A stretch of 64,000 bases of DNA, taken from Staphylococcus sp. MI 10-1553. GTDB lineage: Bacteria > Bacillota > Bacilli > Staphylococcales > Staphylococcaceae. Each line of letters opens with the position of its first letter. The stretch's first letter is position 1. Under the pieces are notes generated by a model. The model had not been told where the DNA came from and did no database searches. It saw only the letters and a program-made list of their open reading frames with translations. The stretch lies in contig NZ_CP048279.1 of the NCBI RefSeq assembly GCF_010365305.1, positions 2,604,001 to 2,668,000 on the forward strand, read 5' to 3'. Both the position numbers and the translations under genes were made by a program. Below are positions 8,083-15,605 of this stretch, piece by piece.

Positions 8083-9249
8083 TTAAATTTTGTCGAATTC
8101 ATCTTCAGCCGACTGTATAATTGCTTTGCGCTTATCCGTTTCTTTTGCTAATGTCACTTTGCCTGGTGGCTTATCTATGTAATCGCCTGCCAGTTCATTA
8201 AATGCATTTTTACCAACTAATTTTTCAAGATTTGTAATGCTCAGCAGTTTAGTTTCTGTTATTTTTTCAACTTTATAACCTTCTTTAATCAACTTTTCTT
8301 GCACGGCTTGTGTGTCAACGATAACACGCCTTGAACGTCCCTCGACAAGTTTCCACCCCGGATAAGCTTTTCCATGCTCAAGCATCTGCCCGAGCGCGTA
8401 ACTCTCGACCTCTTCCGCCCACTTTTTAATTGTAGGTACTCTATAAAGTAGTTCAGCGATTTCATCATCACTTAATAAATGTGCAGGTGTGTTAGGTACA
8501 TCTTGCATAAATTCAGAACGCGCACGACAAGAATGTTTAATTTTACAAAACATACAATGCTCACCTGCTTTGAACTCACCTTCACCTTTAAAAGCAAGTT
8601 CGGCTCTAGGTTTAACATAGTCCGTACCCCAAGCAACCAACATCTTTGCATCCATTTCTTCAGTCGAAAAATTATCAATCCGAGGTTGGATGATTGTCAT
8701 TTTAACGGTGTGTACTTCCTCCAACACATTAAACAGTTCGTAGGCACCTAGACCATAAAGACGTAATTGAGGATTGTCTATAGCTGACACCTCAACACCT
8801 TTACCAAATTTAAGGTCTATGATTTCAAGCACACCATCCGCATACACAATTACATCACCAGTCCCGAATGACTCAGGTACATACTTCCCTAAATCAAGTC
8901 TTGTTTCAAACATCGTTATAGCATCCGAGTCGCGCGCAATTGCTTCATTGACACGTTCTTCAACCATGTCGACATATTGTTCAACGTATTCACGTAATTC
9001 CTCACTGTAATATTCGTTATGCTGATAATTTGAAAATGCCTTATTAAACTCAAATTCTGTCAACCCACCGTATTTATGGCTAAAGTACAACTCACTTAAT
9101 TCGTGGGCGAAAGTACCTTCCTCAGCAAATATGGAAGTTCTATCTCCAATACCTTCACTCGCTTTAATACTAGGCGGACAATTGAGCCATTGCTTAGCAC
9201 CGCTCGCGCTCAATTTGGCATGTGCTCGATTCGTATGATCTAGCTTCAT
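8083..9249 (-). CDS. DUF2800 family protein, PD-(D/E)XK nuclease fold
   Basis: 388 residues. The segments ESFGTGDVIVY and LEIIDLKFGKG carry the D and D-x-K residues of a RecB-like nuclease core, followed by QLRLYGLGAY, the QxxxY helix of the RecB/Cas4 group. Four cysteines near residues 234-243 and earlier (CMFCKIKHSC) may hold an iron-sulphur cluster or zinc. The protein probably processes phage DNA ends together with the DUF2815 protein, as in a recombination module (inference). It overlaps the upstream gene by four bases (ATGA). Confidence 0.87.
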   Translation of the reverse strand: MKLDHTNRAHAKLSASGAKQWLNCPPSIKASEGIGDRTSIFAEEGTFAHELSELYFSHKYGGLTEFEFNKAFSNYQHNEYYSEELREYVEQYVDMVEERVNEAIARDSDAITMFETRLDLGKYVPESFGTGDVIVYADGVLEIIDLKFGKGVEVSAIDNPQLRLYGLGAYELFNVLEEVHTVKMTIIQPRIDNFSTEEMDAKMLVAWGTDYVKPRAELAFKGEGEFKAGEHCMFCKIKHSCRARSEFMQDVPNTPAHLLSDDEIAELLYRVPTIKKWAEEVESYALGQMLEHGKAYPGWKLVEGRSRRVIVDTQAVQEKLIKEGYKVEKITETKLLSITNLEKLVGKNAFNELAGDYIDKPPGKVTLAKETDKRKAIIQSAEDEFDKI

Positions 9250-9581
9250 GCGCCAATCTTCGCTTTCAAATATTCTACGATTTCAGGATAATGCTCTGGC
9301 GCAAGTAGTGATAATTTGTCAGCTCCAAGCTCTGTAAGTTTAGTTTTTAAAGCGTCTTTCTCTTCATCCGCAACAGTCATCACAAACTTTTTACCTAAGG
9401 ACATTACATAATCATGTGTAAATTTTTGAGTCGGTTTATCCGTTTCTTTTTCTACTGCAGGAACCTCATCAACGGTCTTTTTAATATTAGGTTCTTTAGT
9501 AGTTGACGATTCCATGTTTACCCCACTTAAATTTTGATTTAAGAGTTTCAACTCTTCTAAAATCGCTTCTAAAATTGCCAT
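9246..9581 (-). CDS. Phage protein, unknown, 111 residues
   Basis: The N-terminal 20 residues form a leucine-rich helix (ILEAILEELKLLNQNL), suggesting oligomerisation. A low-complexity acidic linker follows, then a compact domain from about residue 55 (HDYVMSLGKKFVMTVADEEKDAL). The gene is coupled to the DUF2800 gene by ATGA. Similar small genes precede DUF2800 in Gram-positive phages, so a partner role in recombination is possible but not shown. Confidence 0.65.
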   Translation of the reverse strand: MAILEAILEELKLLNQNLSGVNMESSTTKEPNIKKTVDEVPAVEKETDKPTQKFTHDYVMSLGKKFVMTVADEEKDALKTKLTELGADKLSLLAPEHYPEIVEYLKAKIGA

Positions 9582-9661
9582 GTTGCCTCACTCCTTAATT
9601 TTTTGATACACTTAATGTAGATTTTTTATTATTTCGACTGATTTCTAGTTGCAGCTAGTTA

Positions 9662-9958
9662 TCAGTCTTTTTCTTTATTTTCGACATAATCACGTAAACT
9701 TTTTATTGCAATCGTAGACGCTACAATTTTTTTAAAGTTATCCGCATTAAACAACATGCTACTTATCGATAGAGGATTACCTACAACAATCTGATTAAAA
9801 ATGTTCTGTACATCTCCCTCATCTAACGCTATTCCAGTAAGCAGCGATATATTAAAATCCGTTTCTTCGTCTATCTTTACGATTAAATCGTATAACTCTC
9901 TAGATTTTGACGTTACCACTTCAATAATTTCTTCTTCTTTCATGTTTTTAAAATCCAT
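9662..9958 (-). CDS. Phage protein, unknown, 98 residues
   Basis: Start set at ATG 9956-9958 (MDFKNMKEEEI) because GTGAGG is correctly spaced; the GTG five codons upstream is part of that site. The protein is mostly helical and acidic, ending in a charged tail (ENKEKD). No domain recognised. It follows the small membrane protein gene by one base. Confidence 0.6.
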   Translation of the reverse strand: MDFKNMKEEEIIEVVTSKSRELYDLIVKIDEETDFNISLLTGIALDEGDVQNIFNQIVVGNPLSISSMLFNADNFKKIVASTIAIKSLRDYVENKEKD

Positions 9959-9959
9959 T

Positions 9960-10136
9960 TTAAATTTCCTCACTTTCGATATTTTTCAAAAAATACTTAG
10001 TTAAGTTATATGCTGCAATCTCTATCAAGATCACTAACACAAACAGTGTTGTAAAATATACGCCACTTAGTGCTAGAAATAAAGTTGATATGAATGCGGC
10101 TGCTACTGTCACAAACCATGCAATGATGTTTTTCAT
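9960..10136 (-). CDS. Small phage membrane protein
   Basis: 58 residues from the ATG at 10134-10136, behind a strong AAGGAGGTGG. Two hydrophobic segments, about residues 4-22 (IIAWFVTVAAAFISTLFLAL) and 27-45, would span the membrane, with a charged C-terminus (NIESEEI). Small membrane proteins early in the phage operon are sometimes superinfection-exclusion factors, but nothing specific supports that here. Confidence 0.65.
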   Translation of the reverse strand: MKNIIAWFVTVAAAFISTLFLALSGVYFTTLFVLVILIEIAAYNLTKYFLKNIESEEI

Positions 10137-10149
10137 ATTAACCACCTCC

Positions 10150-10359
10150 TTATAAGTCTGTTTCTCTGATTAAAATGTTTTCTTTAATAAATTTAAGCGC
10201 AGGTTCAATCTCGATATAGCGCTTATTTCCTTTACCAAATCGAAACATACACATCTTTTTAAAATCTGTGTTTGCATATACTTTGTGTTCTAAATCCCAC
10301 TCAGAGAATCCGCTTATTTTGATGAATTCTTGCGCGTCTGCAAATCCGATAAATTCCAT
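10150..10359 (-). CDS. Putative phage DNA-binding protein (DUF771 or excisionase-like)
   Basis: 69 residues from the ATG at 10357-10359, preceded by AAAGGAGTGAGG; a longer frame has no site. The pattern DAQEFIKISGFSEWDLEHKV followed by FRFGKGNKRYIEIEPALKFI resembles small winged-helix proteins of the DUF771 or excisionase type, which bind DNA beside the cro gene in Gram-positive phages. The assignment rests on pattern and position only. Confidence 0.55.
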   Translation of the reverse strand: MEFIGFADAQEFIKISGFSEWDLEHKVYANTDFKKMCMFRFGKGNKRYIEIEPALKFIKENILIRETDL

Positions 10360-10492
10360 TGACCTCACTCCTTTGCCACAAAGAATAGCAAGGAGAAGCA
10401 ACTAAAACGAATGTCGATTCGCCTGAAAAAATGTCGTAATCAGACATTAAGTAAGCTTTTACTGATAAATATTTTTGCGAATAACTTCTAAA

Positions 10493-10723
10493 TTAAACAT
10501 CTCGACGTAAAAGAGGCAATATATCCCCAACAAGTCGTTTTTGAATATCTAGCAAGGTGTATTCCATGTACTCTTCTCTTGAAAGCTCTACACCGTGACA
10601 ATCTGTGCATTCTATTGACTTATAGATATTCGACCCTTCTTCAATGTCTAAAGCAAATACAATATTGAAACTGATTTCACTTAAAATCTGGCGCAGTAAC
10701 GCAATCTTTGTTTTGTTTTCCAT
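10493..10723 (-). CDS. Phage protein, unknown, 76 residues
   Basis: 76 residues, with a helical start (IALLRQILSEISFNIVF), a CTDCHG segment that could bind a metal, and a basic tail. An AGGAGG lies just before the ATG. It is the first gene after the Cro-like gene. Function unknown. Confidence 0.6.
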   Translation of the reverse strand: MENKTKIALLRQILSEISFNIVFALDIEEGSNIYKSIECTDCHGVELSREEYMEYTLLDIQKRLVGDILPLLRRDV

Positions 10724-10742
10724 TGTGAATCCTCCTATTTAA

Positions 10743-10967
10743 TTACATGTGCATTTTTGGAACATCAGGGATAAAAAAATATTCTGGGAATAAATCTTGA
10801 ATAGGTACATTTAGCGCTTCGGAAAATACTAATGCTTCATCTAAATCAATAGCTATTTCTCCGCGCTCTCGTTTGCCATATTGTTGCCCAGAAACGCCAA
10901 TCAAATTGCCCATAAAGTTTTGTGTTTTTTTAGCTTTCTTTCGAAAGCTGTATAAATCTTTGTGCAT
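10743..10967 (-). CDS. Cro-like XRE-family regulator
   Basis: 74 residues with one helix-turn-helix: [22 protein letters not shown] (about 17-37) followed by a [20 protein letters not shown] dimerisation helix. Its position, divergent from the repressor, marks it as the first early gene and Cro counterpart. The gene is bracketed by two copies of TGTGCATTTTTGGAACA: one covers its start codon region (10961-10977), the other its stop region (10748-10764) and encodes the C-terminal KMHM. The protein presumably represses the divergent promoters. Confidence 0.8.
   Translation of the reverse strand: MHKDLYSFRKKAKKTQNFMGNLIGVSGQQYGKRERGEIAIDLDEALVFSEALNVPIQDLFPEYFFIPDVPKMHM
10748..10764. promoter_or_regulatory. 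Operator copy at the end of the Cro-like gene
   Basis: TGTGCATTTTTGGAACA, identical over 17 bases to the copy at 10961-10977. It spans the last codons of the Cro-like gene and the gap to the next gene. A repressor bound here could act as a roadblock or bridge to the upstream operators by looping. Confidence 0.6.
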
Positions 10968-10977
10968 TTTTGGAACA
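10961..10977. promoter_or_regulatory. Operator copy over the Cro-like start codon
   Basis: TGTGCATTTTTGGAACA contains the complement of the ATG and the spacer to the ribosome site AGGTG. Binding here would lie just downstream of the leftward promoter. Confidence 0.65.
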
Positions 10978-10991
10978 CCTCCTGTAACACT

Positions 10992-11020
10992 ATACTACAA
11001 TGAGCGTTCCTAAAATGCAA
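10992..11020 (-). promoter_or_regulatory. Leftward early promoter with operator
   Basis: Minus strand: -35 TTGCAT (11015-11020), 17-base spacer, -10 TAGTAT (10992-10997). The operator variant GCATTTTAGGAAC (11006-11018) overlaps the -35 and spacer, so binding would block polymerase. Confidence 0.72.
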
Positions 11021-11068
11021 GTGCTTTATGCATATTTTTTTTACATATGGCATAATTTCAAGTTATTG

Positions 11069-11097
11069 TTGCATTTTTGGAACTATAAGCATATAAT
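11069..11097 (+). promoter_or_regulatory. Rightward repressor promoter with operator
   Basis: Plus strand: -35 TTGCAT (11069-11074), 17-base spacer, -10 TATAAT (11092-11097). The operator GCATTTTTGGAAC (11071-11083) overlaps the -35 at the same offset as in the leftward promoter, so the two promoters have the same architecture. Confidence 0.74.
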
Positions 11098-11136
11098 GAA
11101 GTTACAAGTTACTTATTTGTAAAGGAGCTAAGTTTT

Positions 11137-11448
11137 ATGACTTCTTTTTCTTCTAATTTAGAACAACTGATGAAAAGCAGAGACATGAATGATAGTGACT
11201 TAGCTGATCTAGTGGACGTGAATAGAACAACAATAACAAGGTGGAAAAAAGGTATTAGAAGTCCTAAACTAGAAAAATTACCAGAAATAGCCGAAGTATT
11301 TGGTGTTCATCCTATTGATTTAATTAGAGAAAAATCGGATGAAAGCATAGTGGATAAAATACAATATACTTCCGCGCAATTATCTATCCCGCGTCAAAAG
11401 CGTGTCCTGGATTACGCAAAAGCACAACTAGATGAGCAAAATAAATAA
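11137..11448 (+). CDS. CI-like XRE-family repressor, short form
   Basis: 103 residues with a clear N-terminal helix-turn-helix (DSDLADLVDVNRTTITRWKKG, about 19-39) followed by a typical SPKLEKLPEIAEVFGVHPIDL segment. It lacks the C-terminal S24 peptidase domain of LexA/CI proteins, so it has no site for RecA-stimulated self-cleavage. It is made from the rightward promoter, with AAAGGAG before the ATG, and a terminator overlaps its stop codon. It should maintain lysogeny by binding the four GCATTTTTGGAAC sites. Induction must use another route, such as an antirepressor. Confidence 0.82.
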   Translation: MTSFSSNLEQLMKSRDMNDSDLADLVDVNRTTITRWKKGIRSPKLEKLPEIAEVFGVHPIDLIREKSDESIVDKIQYTSAQLSIPRQKRVLDYAKAQLDEQNK

Positions 11449-11475
11449 GCGTCTAAACATGGCGCTTATTTATTT
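11439..11475 (+). terminator. Terminator of the repressor gene
   Basis: A perfect 13-base-pair stem (AAATAAATAAGCG at 11439-11451 with its complement at 11463-11475) continues into TTTT-rich DNA. It overlaps the repressor stop codon and separates repressor transcription from the DUF6414-like gene. Confidence 0.75.
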
Positions 11476-11556
11476 TAATTCTATTTTAAGTTTTATGAAA
11501 TAATATCTATATTAAAACAAAATAGTTTAAACCAAGCAAATACAGGAGGATGTAAT

Positions 11557-12525
11557 ATGAAAGATTTTTTATATTTAGATACAGATTCAATTTCAAGCAT
11601 ATCGGCTCAATTATTCGAAGGAAGTATTCTCGAGATTATCGATGAAAAAACAGAACAAAAAGGGGAAAATATTAGAGACAATTACGGAACTCACGATAAT
11701 AGATCAAGTACTGCCAAATTAGGGACTAGCGGTACTAATTTCGGTGGAACAGCAGAAAGCGGGAAGTATGAAGATAAAACTATCGAGTTTCTAAATAATG
11801 AAACGTTTAAAATGGGTGTCAAAAAAGCTTATGATGATTTTTTATACAATAAGGTTTTTGATAACCTTAAATCGAAAAATGCAATATGTTCTATCGGCAA
11901 AAGTGGCCAATTTGATTTTGTTGACATCGAGGGGAGGTATAATGTAACCGATTTACATACATCTTCCAAAATATTTGATACAGATTTACTTAGACAAATA
12001 CCATTTATAGATGAACAATATAAACTACCGAGCATTGAATCATTAGAATCGAAATTTAAAAGCGCACAAAGGTATCTTGAAAACCCAGGTTCTAAAAAAC
12101 TACCAAAGCAATTTCAAAATTTTGAGGAATTATCAAACTTTCACGATATTTTTAAAGGACTATCGATGATGAAAATTTTTAACGAAATGAATAAACATTT
12201 AAACGAGTCCTTACATAACAAAATAGTCTTAAATAAAGGTAACACGATTTTGATAGGTGATAGAAAGAATTTACGCATTCCTGGCGAAACTATATCGTTA
12301 GCGAAAGAAATCGAATTAAGAGGCTTCGGAAGAAAGATAACCAATAAAGAAAAAGTGTCTACTGTAATTGATTTTCAGAAGACTATGAACGCAAAAGATT
12401 TTCTTTCTAGGGGCACTCAAGGAATGTTGATGGTGTTCCTTAGCGCAATACTGGATTTAAATGAAGAAGACACTTTTGATATAATCCAACCTATCGGTCT
12501 AGAGTTTTCAAAAGTGTCTATATAG
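11557..12525 (+). CDS. DUF6414-like protein in the lysogenic-conversion slot
   Basis: 322 residues. The start FLYLDTDSISSISAQLFEG matches the YLDT/AQ signature I associate with DUF6414, a family of unknown function common in accessory regions of Firmicutes. A Gly, Ser and Thr-rich stretch (about 47-68) follows, then an alpha/beta body and a C-terminal segment with FLSRGTQGMLMVFLSAIL. No membrane segment or familiar catalytic motif is seen. It has a strong AGGAGG and lies between the repressor terminator and the integrase, so it should be expressed in the lysogen. That slot often carries superinfection or abortive-infection genes, hence a defence role is plausible but unproven. Confidence 0.72.
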   Translation: MKDFLYLDTDSISSISAQLFEGSILEIIDEKTEQKGENIRDNYGTHDNRSSTAKLGTSGTNFGGTAESGKYEDKTIEFLNNETFKMGVKKAYDDFLYNKVFDNLKSKNAICSIGKSGQFDFVDIEGRYNVTDLHTSSKIFDTDLLRQIPFIDEQYKLPSIESLESKFKSAQRYLENPGSKKLPKQFQNFEELSNFHDIFKGLSMMKIFNEMNKHLNESLHNKIVLNKGNTILIGDRKNLRIPGETISLAKEIELRGFGRKITNKEKVSTVIDFQKTMNAKDFLSRGTQGMLMVFLSAILDLNEEDTFDIIQPIGLEFSKVSI

Positions 12526-12687
12526 TTCTTTTTCAACATGTTTTTGCAATTCACTTTTTTTGATTTTATGCTTGCGGTTTTCAATTTTATTCTGAATATC
12601 ATTATATTTTTTTCTGTGTGACTGAGAGGTCTCCAAACGTTCTTTTTCAATTTGATTAATTCTATTTCTAATGAATAAAATCATAAC
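12508..12687 (-). CDS. Small basic coiled-coil protein, convergent with the DUF6414-like gene
   Basis: 59 residues from an ATG at 12685-12687 with AGGTGG upstream. After a short hydrophobic start (MILFIRNRI) the protein is one long charged helix (EKERLETSQSHRKKYNDIQN and onward), predicted coiled coil. Its 3' end overlaps the last 18 bases of the DUF6414-like gene on the other strand. An AT-rich stretch with TATGATAAAAT upstream may be a promoter. It could be a chance frame, but the ribosome site and composition favour a real gene. Confidence 0.45.
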   Translation of the reverse strand, partial: VMILFIRNRINQIEKERLETSQSHRKKYNDIQNKIENRKHKIKKSELQKHVEKELYRHF

Positions 12688-12740
12688 CTTCACCACCTAC
12701 TTTTAAATTATTTTATCATAGTTAAAATTTTTTTACACTC

Positions 12741-12775
12741 AGGGCACCCCTTTATGTGCCCTTATAATTATTTTT
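12741..12775 (+). terminator. Terminator after the DUF6414-like gene
   Basis: Stem AGGGCAC/GTGCCCT at 12741-12762 with an 8-base loop, followed by TATAATTATTTTTA. It lies between the DUF6414-like gene and the integrase on the plus strand, so it would insulate the two. Confidence 0.65.
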
Positions 12776-12799
12776 ACATCAACGAGGAGTGACTTTGAC

Positions 12800-13846
12800 T
12801 TGACATCATTTACAGTAACAAAACGTAAAAATAAGAATTCAGCATCTTGGCAATATGACGTCAAACACCCTTCTTTCAAATCAGGAAAGAAACGTAAGTC
12901 AGGATTTAAAACTAAAGCTGAGGCGATTTTTGCAGCACAACAATTGATACGGGACTTGGAAGACGGAAATGCAATCGATGATAAAACATTTAAAGAATAT
13001 TATGTGGATTGGCTTGTGATAAAAAACAAGAAACATTTATCTAAACGTCAATATTATTGGTATGAACGTTCTATTAAATTATTTGAAGAGCATTTCGGTG
13101 AAGGTATGTTAATTAAAAACATCACACGTACAGAATATCAAAAGTTCTTAAATAATTACGGTGAGGGGCATACAGACGAAACTGTGCGCAAAGTGCATGG
13201 TTGCTTATCGCGTTGTTTACGCGATGCGTTATATGATGGCTATTTGAAGAAAGACCCCACTTATAACGCTGAAGTTAGAGGTACAAAAAAATCAAAAGAA
13301 GAAGCTACAAAATTTATGACAATAAAGCAATATGAAAAGTTAATTGAATATTTTAAAACACGCGATGAAGAAAGCTATATTTTCCTTTTCATTTTAGCCA
13401 TAACAGGAGGGAGATACAGTGATGCAATAAATATGATTGATATAGATTTAAATGAGCAGGACGGTATTATACATTTAAGAGGCACTAAATCGATTAATGC
13501 TGATCGCTTTGTAGAAGTTTCACAAAAAGATATAAAACTTATTAAGTCTAAATTAGCTAAATTACCCAAACGTATTGACGGTAAATTGTTCAAGTTGAGT
13601 CACACCGCTGTATCTAAATCGTTCAATCACGCTAAAAAACAAACAGGAATAAAAGATAAACATATAACACCCTATGCATTACGACACACTCACACATCTT
13701 ACTTACTTTCGAAAGGCATACCAATCGAGTATATAAGCAAAAGATTAGGTCATTATAAAATATCTGTTACCCTCGATATTTATTCCCACTTGCTCGACGA
13801 ACATAAAAAAGAGCAAGGTCAACGTGTCAGAGAATTATTCTCTTGA
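12800..13846 (+). CDS. int: Tyrosine integrase
   Basis: 348 residues with an arm-binding N-terminus (residues 1-45), a SAM-like core-binding domain (about 60-160) and a catalytic domain. Catalytic residues visible are R205 (ITGGR), K230 (GTK), R295 (YALRHT), H318 (RLGH) and Y328 (DIYSHL). The first residue of the H-x-x-R box is Tyr292 instead of His, an uncommon but tolerated change. The start is TTG with GAGGAG ten bases upstream. Two TTGACAC repeats just past its end (from about 13,842) may be arm sites. It catalyses integration and excision of the prophage. Confidence 0.9.
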   Translation: MTSFTVTKRKNKNSASWQYDVKHPSFKSGKKRKSGFKTKAEAIFAAQQLIRDLEDGNAIDDKTFKEYYVDWLVIKNKKHLSKRQYYWYERSIKLFEEHFGEGMLIKNITRTEYQKFLNNYGEGHTDETVRKVHGCLSRCLRDALYDGYLKKDPTYNAEVRGTKKSKEEATKFMTIKQYEKLIEYFKTRDEESYIFLFILAITGGRYSDAINMIDIDLNEQDGIIHLRGTKSINADRFVEVSQKDIKLIKSKLAKLPKRIDGKLFKLSHTAVSKSFNHAKKQTGIKDKHITPYALRHTHTSYLLSKGIPIEYISKRLGHYKISVTLDIYSHLLDEHKKEQGQRVRELFS

Positions 13847-14030
13847 CACATATTTGACACTTGCATTTCAAAAACCCTATTAAATCAATGGTTTCAAGCT
13901 TTAAATTACGGAGAGCAAGTCCATCTAACTCTTCATATTTAGCTATAAAATATTCACTACCATCATAATCCGTATCCTGCTCTATTTTTAACGTATAAGG
14001 CAATTTTAAATAGTAATTTAAATCTTTCAT
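13827..14030 (-). pseudogene. hicB: HicB-like antitoxin, 3' truncated, possibly by prophage insertion
   Basis: The first 40 residues (LNYYLKLPYT, YFIAKYEELDGLA) match the HicB antitoxin partial RNase H fold. HicB normally continues with a HG-x-T loop and long helices to about 110-140 residues. Here the sequence switches after ELDGLA to an unrelated tail and ends at residue 67, inside the 3' end of the integrase gene. The ATG overlaps the hicA stop (ATGA). The simplest reading is that the prophage entered hicB and the missing half lies at its other end, outside the window. A phage-borne or decayed hicB is the alternative. Confidence 0.65.
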
Positions 14031-14224
14031 ACGATCACCTTTTCTAAATCTTTTAGTAAAGTTTCAATATGATATTTGCGTATAAGATCTGTAATATTAA
14101 CTGTTCTCATAGGGATTTCTTTACATAAAGGATGTCTATACATAATATGTCCACCCTTACCTCTATGATTCATTATCTCAAAACCGTACTTGCTTAGCAG
14201 AGAAATAAAATCTTTTTTATTCAC
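14027..14224 (-). CDS. hicA: HicA-like mRNA interferase toxin
   Basis: 65 residues with the HicA pattern: KDFISLLSKYGFEI, then GKGGHIMYRHP with the active-site His, then an IPMRT strand and terminal helix. HicA folds like a small double-stranded RNA-binding domain and cuts mRNA unless bound by HicB. The best start is GTG at 14222-14224, with only a weak ribosome site. It is coupled to hicB by ATGA. If hicB is truly broken, the toxin must be inactive, silenced or neutralised elsewhere, since the cell is viable. Confidence 0.72.
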   Translation of the reverse strand: MNKKDFISLLSKYGFEIMNHRGKGGHIMYRHPLCKEIPMRTVNITDLIRKYHIETLLKDLEKVIV

Positions 14225-14350
14225 ATTTCTTGGGTTTTTTTTATTTTCTCTAGTATTTTATCACGTTTAGTCAAATAAATGCCACCACCCTAGTGTCACT
14301 TATATACCATTACTTTAATAGTATATAAAATAATTTCAAAAAGTAAATGC

Positions 14351-14384
14351 AAAAACTAGAAACCCTTCATATCAGGATTTCTAG
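14351..14384 (-). terminator. Terminator of ilvE
   Basis: Minus strand: stem CTAGAAATCC/GGGTTTCTAG with one wobble, followed by TTTTT, 14 bases past the ilvE stop codon. Confidence 0.8.
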
Positions 14385-14397
14385 CTTTTGATTTTTA

Positions 14398-15480
14398 TTA
14401 TCTTTCGTAGTGAGGAACGACAACGCGCCAACCGTGTGGATCTTCTAATTGTCCACTTTGAATACCTGTGTAATGATCATACAGTTTTTGCGTAATTGGA
14501 CCTGTTTCATTGTTATTAATTACGATTTCTTCTTCTCTATATTGCAACGTACCGACTGGCGAGATAACAGCAGCTGTACCTGTACCGAATACTTCTGTAA
14601 GTGCACCGCTTTGATGTAATTCATACAATTCATCAATAGAAATACGACGTTCTTCAGTTTCATATCCTAATGATTCAGCTAATTCTAATACTGTTTTACG
14701 CGTAATACCTGGTAAAATACTACCATTTAATGACGGTGTGACCACTTTACCATCAATGACGAAGAAGATGTTCATGCTTCCGACTTCTTCCACATATTTT
14801 TGTTCAACACCATCTAGCCATAATACTTGGTCAAAGCCGAGTTGGTTTGCGTTTGCTTGTGCGAGTAAGCTTGCCGCATAGTTTCCAGCTACTTTCGCAA
14901 ATCCAACACCACCACGTACCGCACGCACATATTCATCTTCTACGTAAATTTTCGTTGGACGTAATGAATCTCCACCATAATATGAACCTGATGGCGATAA
15001 AATGATTAATAAACGATACTGGTGAGAAGGATGCACCCCAAGAACGCCTTGTGTTGCAAAAACAAATGGTCGGATATAGAGCGATTGACCTTCTCCATCC
15101 GGCACCCAATCACGATCGATATCGACAAGTTGTTTCAATCCTTCTAATAATAACGCCTCATCAATTTCCGGCATTTTTAAGCGATCTAATGATTGATTGA
15201 TTCGTTTAAAGTTTTCCTCAGGTCTAAATAAGACAACCTCGCCATCATGCTTATATGCTTTTAATCCTTCAAATACAGCTTGTCCGTAATGGAGACTTTG
15301 TGCAGCTGGTGACAGTTCAATTGGACCATAAGGAATAATCTTTAAATCGTGCCATCCTCGATCTGATGAATATTCAAAACTTAACATGTAATCGGTAAAG
15401 ATTTCACCAAAAGTGAGTGTGCTCAAATCAGGCTTTTCTTTTATTGAAGGACTCACTTCTAATTCGATTTTTTCTGACAT
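14398..15480 (-). CDS. ilvE: Branched-chain amino acid aminotransferase
   Basis: 360 residues, the usual staphylococcal length, starting at ATG 15478-15480 behind GGGAGG. It belongs to fold-type IV PLP enzymes; the segment [17 protein letters not shown] carries the lysine that binds PLP, and [16 protein letters not shown] is the cofactor phosphate loop. It moves amino groups between leucine, isoleucine or valine and 2-oxoglutarate in the cytoplasm. It has its own promoter and terminator, so it is monocistronic. In S. aureus it lies beside the tdh homologue; here they are separated by about 7 kb of acquired DNA. Confidence 0.95.
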   Translation of the reverse strand: MSEKIELEVSPSIKEKPDLSTLTFGEIFTDYMLSFEYSSDRGWHDLKIIPYGPIELSPAAQSLHYGQAVFEGLKAYKHDGEVVLFRPEENFKRINQSLDRLKMPEIDEALLLEGLKQLVDIDRDWVPDGEGQSLYIRPFVFATQGVLGVHPSHQYRLLIILSPSGSYYGGDSLRPTKIYVEDEYVRAVRGGVGFAKVAGNYAASLLAQANANQLGFDQVLWLDGVEQKYVEEVGSMNIFFVIDGKVVTPSLNGSILPGITRKTVLELAESLGYETEERRISIDELYELHQSGALTEVFGTGTAAVISPVGTLQYREEEIVINNNETGPITQKLYDHYTGIQSGQLEDPHGWRVVVPHYER

Positions 15481-15516
15481 GATTATTCCTCCCATATGTA
15501 AAATATAATATTAACC

Positions 15517-15545
15517 ATTATAGCAATGACCGACCTATAATTCAA
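15517..15545 (-). promoter_or_regulatory. ilvE promoter
   Basis: Minus strand: -35 TTGAAT (15540-15545), 17-base spacer, -10 TATAAT (15517-15522), about 37 bases before the ilvE start. Confidence 0.75.
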
Positions 15546-15605
15546 TGAGTATTCCGAAAATTTAAATAATTAATGTGGATTTTAATTCTTTTTATACAAT
15601 AACAC

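Larger units (their letters stand above)
1..13930. mobile_element. Prophage, early and lysogeny modules (partial)
   Basis: From the left edge to about 13.9 kb the genes are phage-type: integrase, CI/Cro pair, DUF2800, DUF2815, family A DNA polymerase, VapE-type primase-helicase, VRR-NUC and many small overlapping ORFs. Lysogeny genes (repressor, DUF6414-like gene, integrase) read rightward and the early operon reads leftward, the usual arrangement of staphylococcal siphophages. Packaging, capsid, tail and lysis genes are not in view and should lie left of position 1. The right boundary is placed just past the integrase, where hicB is interrupted; the exact attachment core cannot be set without the other end. 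Confidence 0.93.

Noticed and set aside
12417..12650. 77-codon minus-strand frame overlapping the end of the DUF6414-like gene
   Set aside because: No ribosome site; the neighbouring frame at 12508-12687 has one and a more natural composition.
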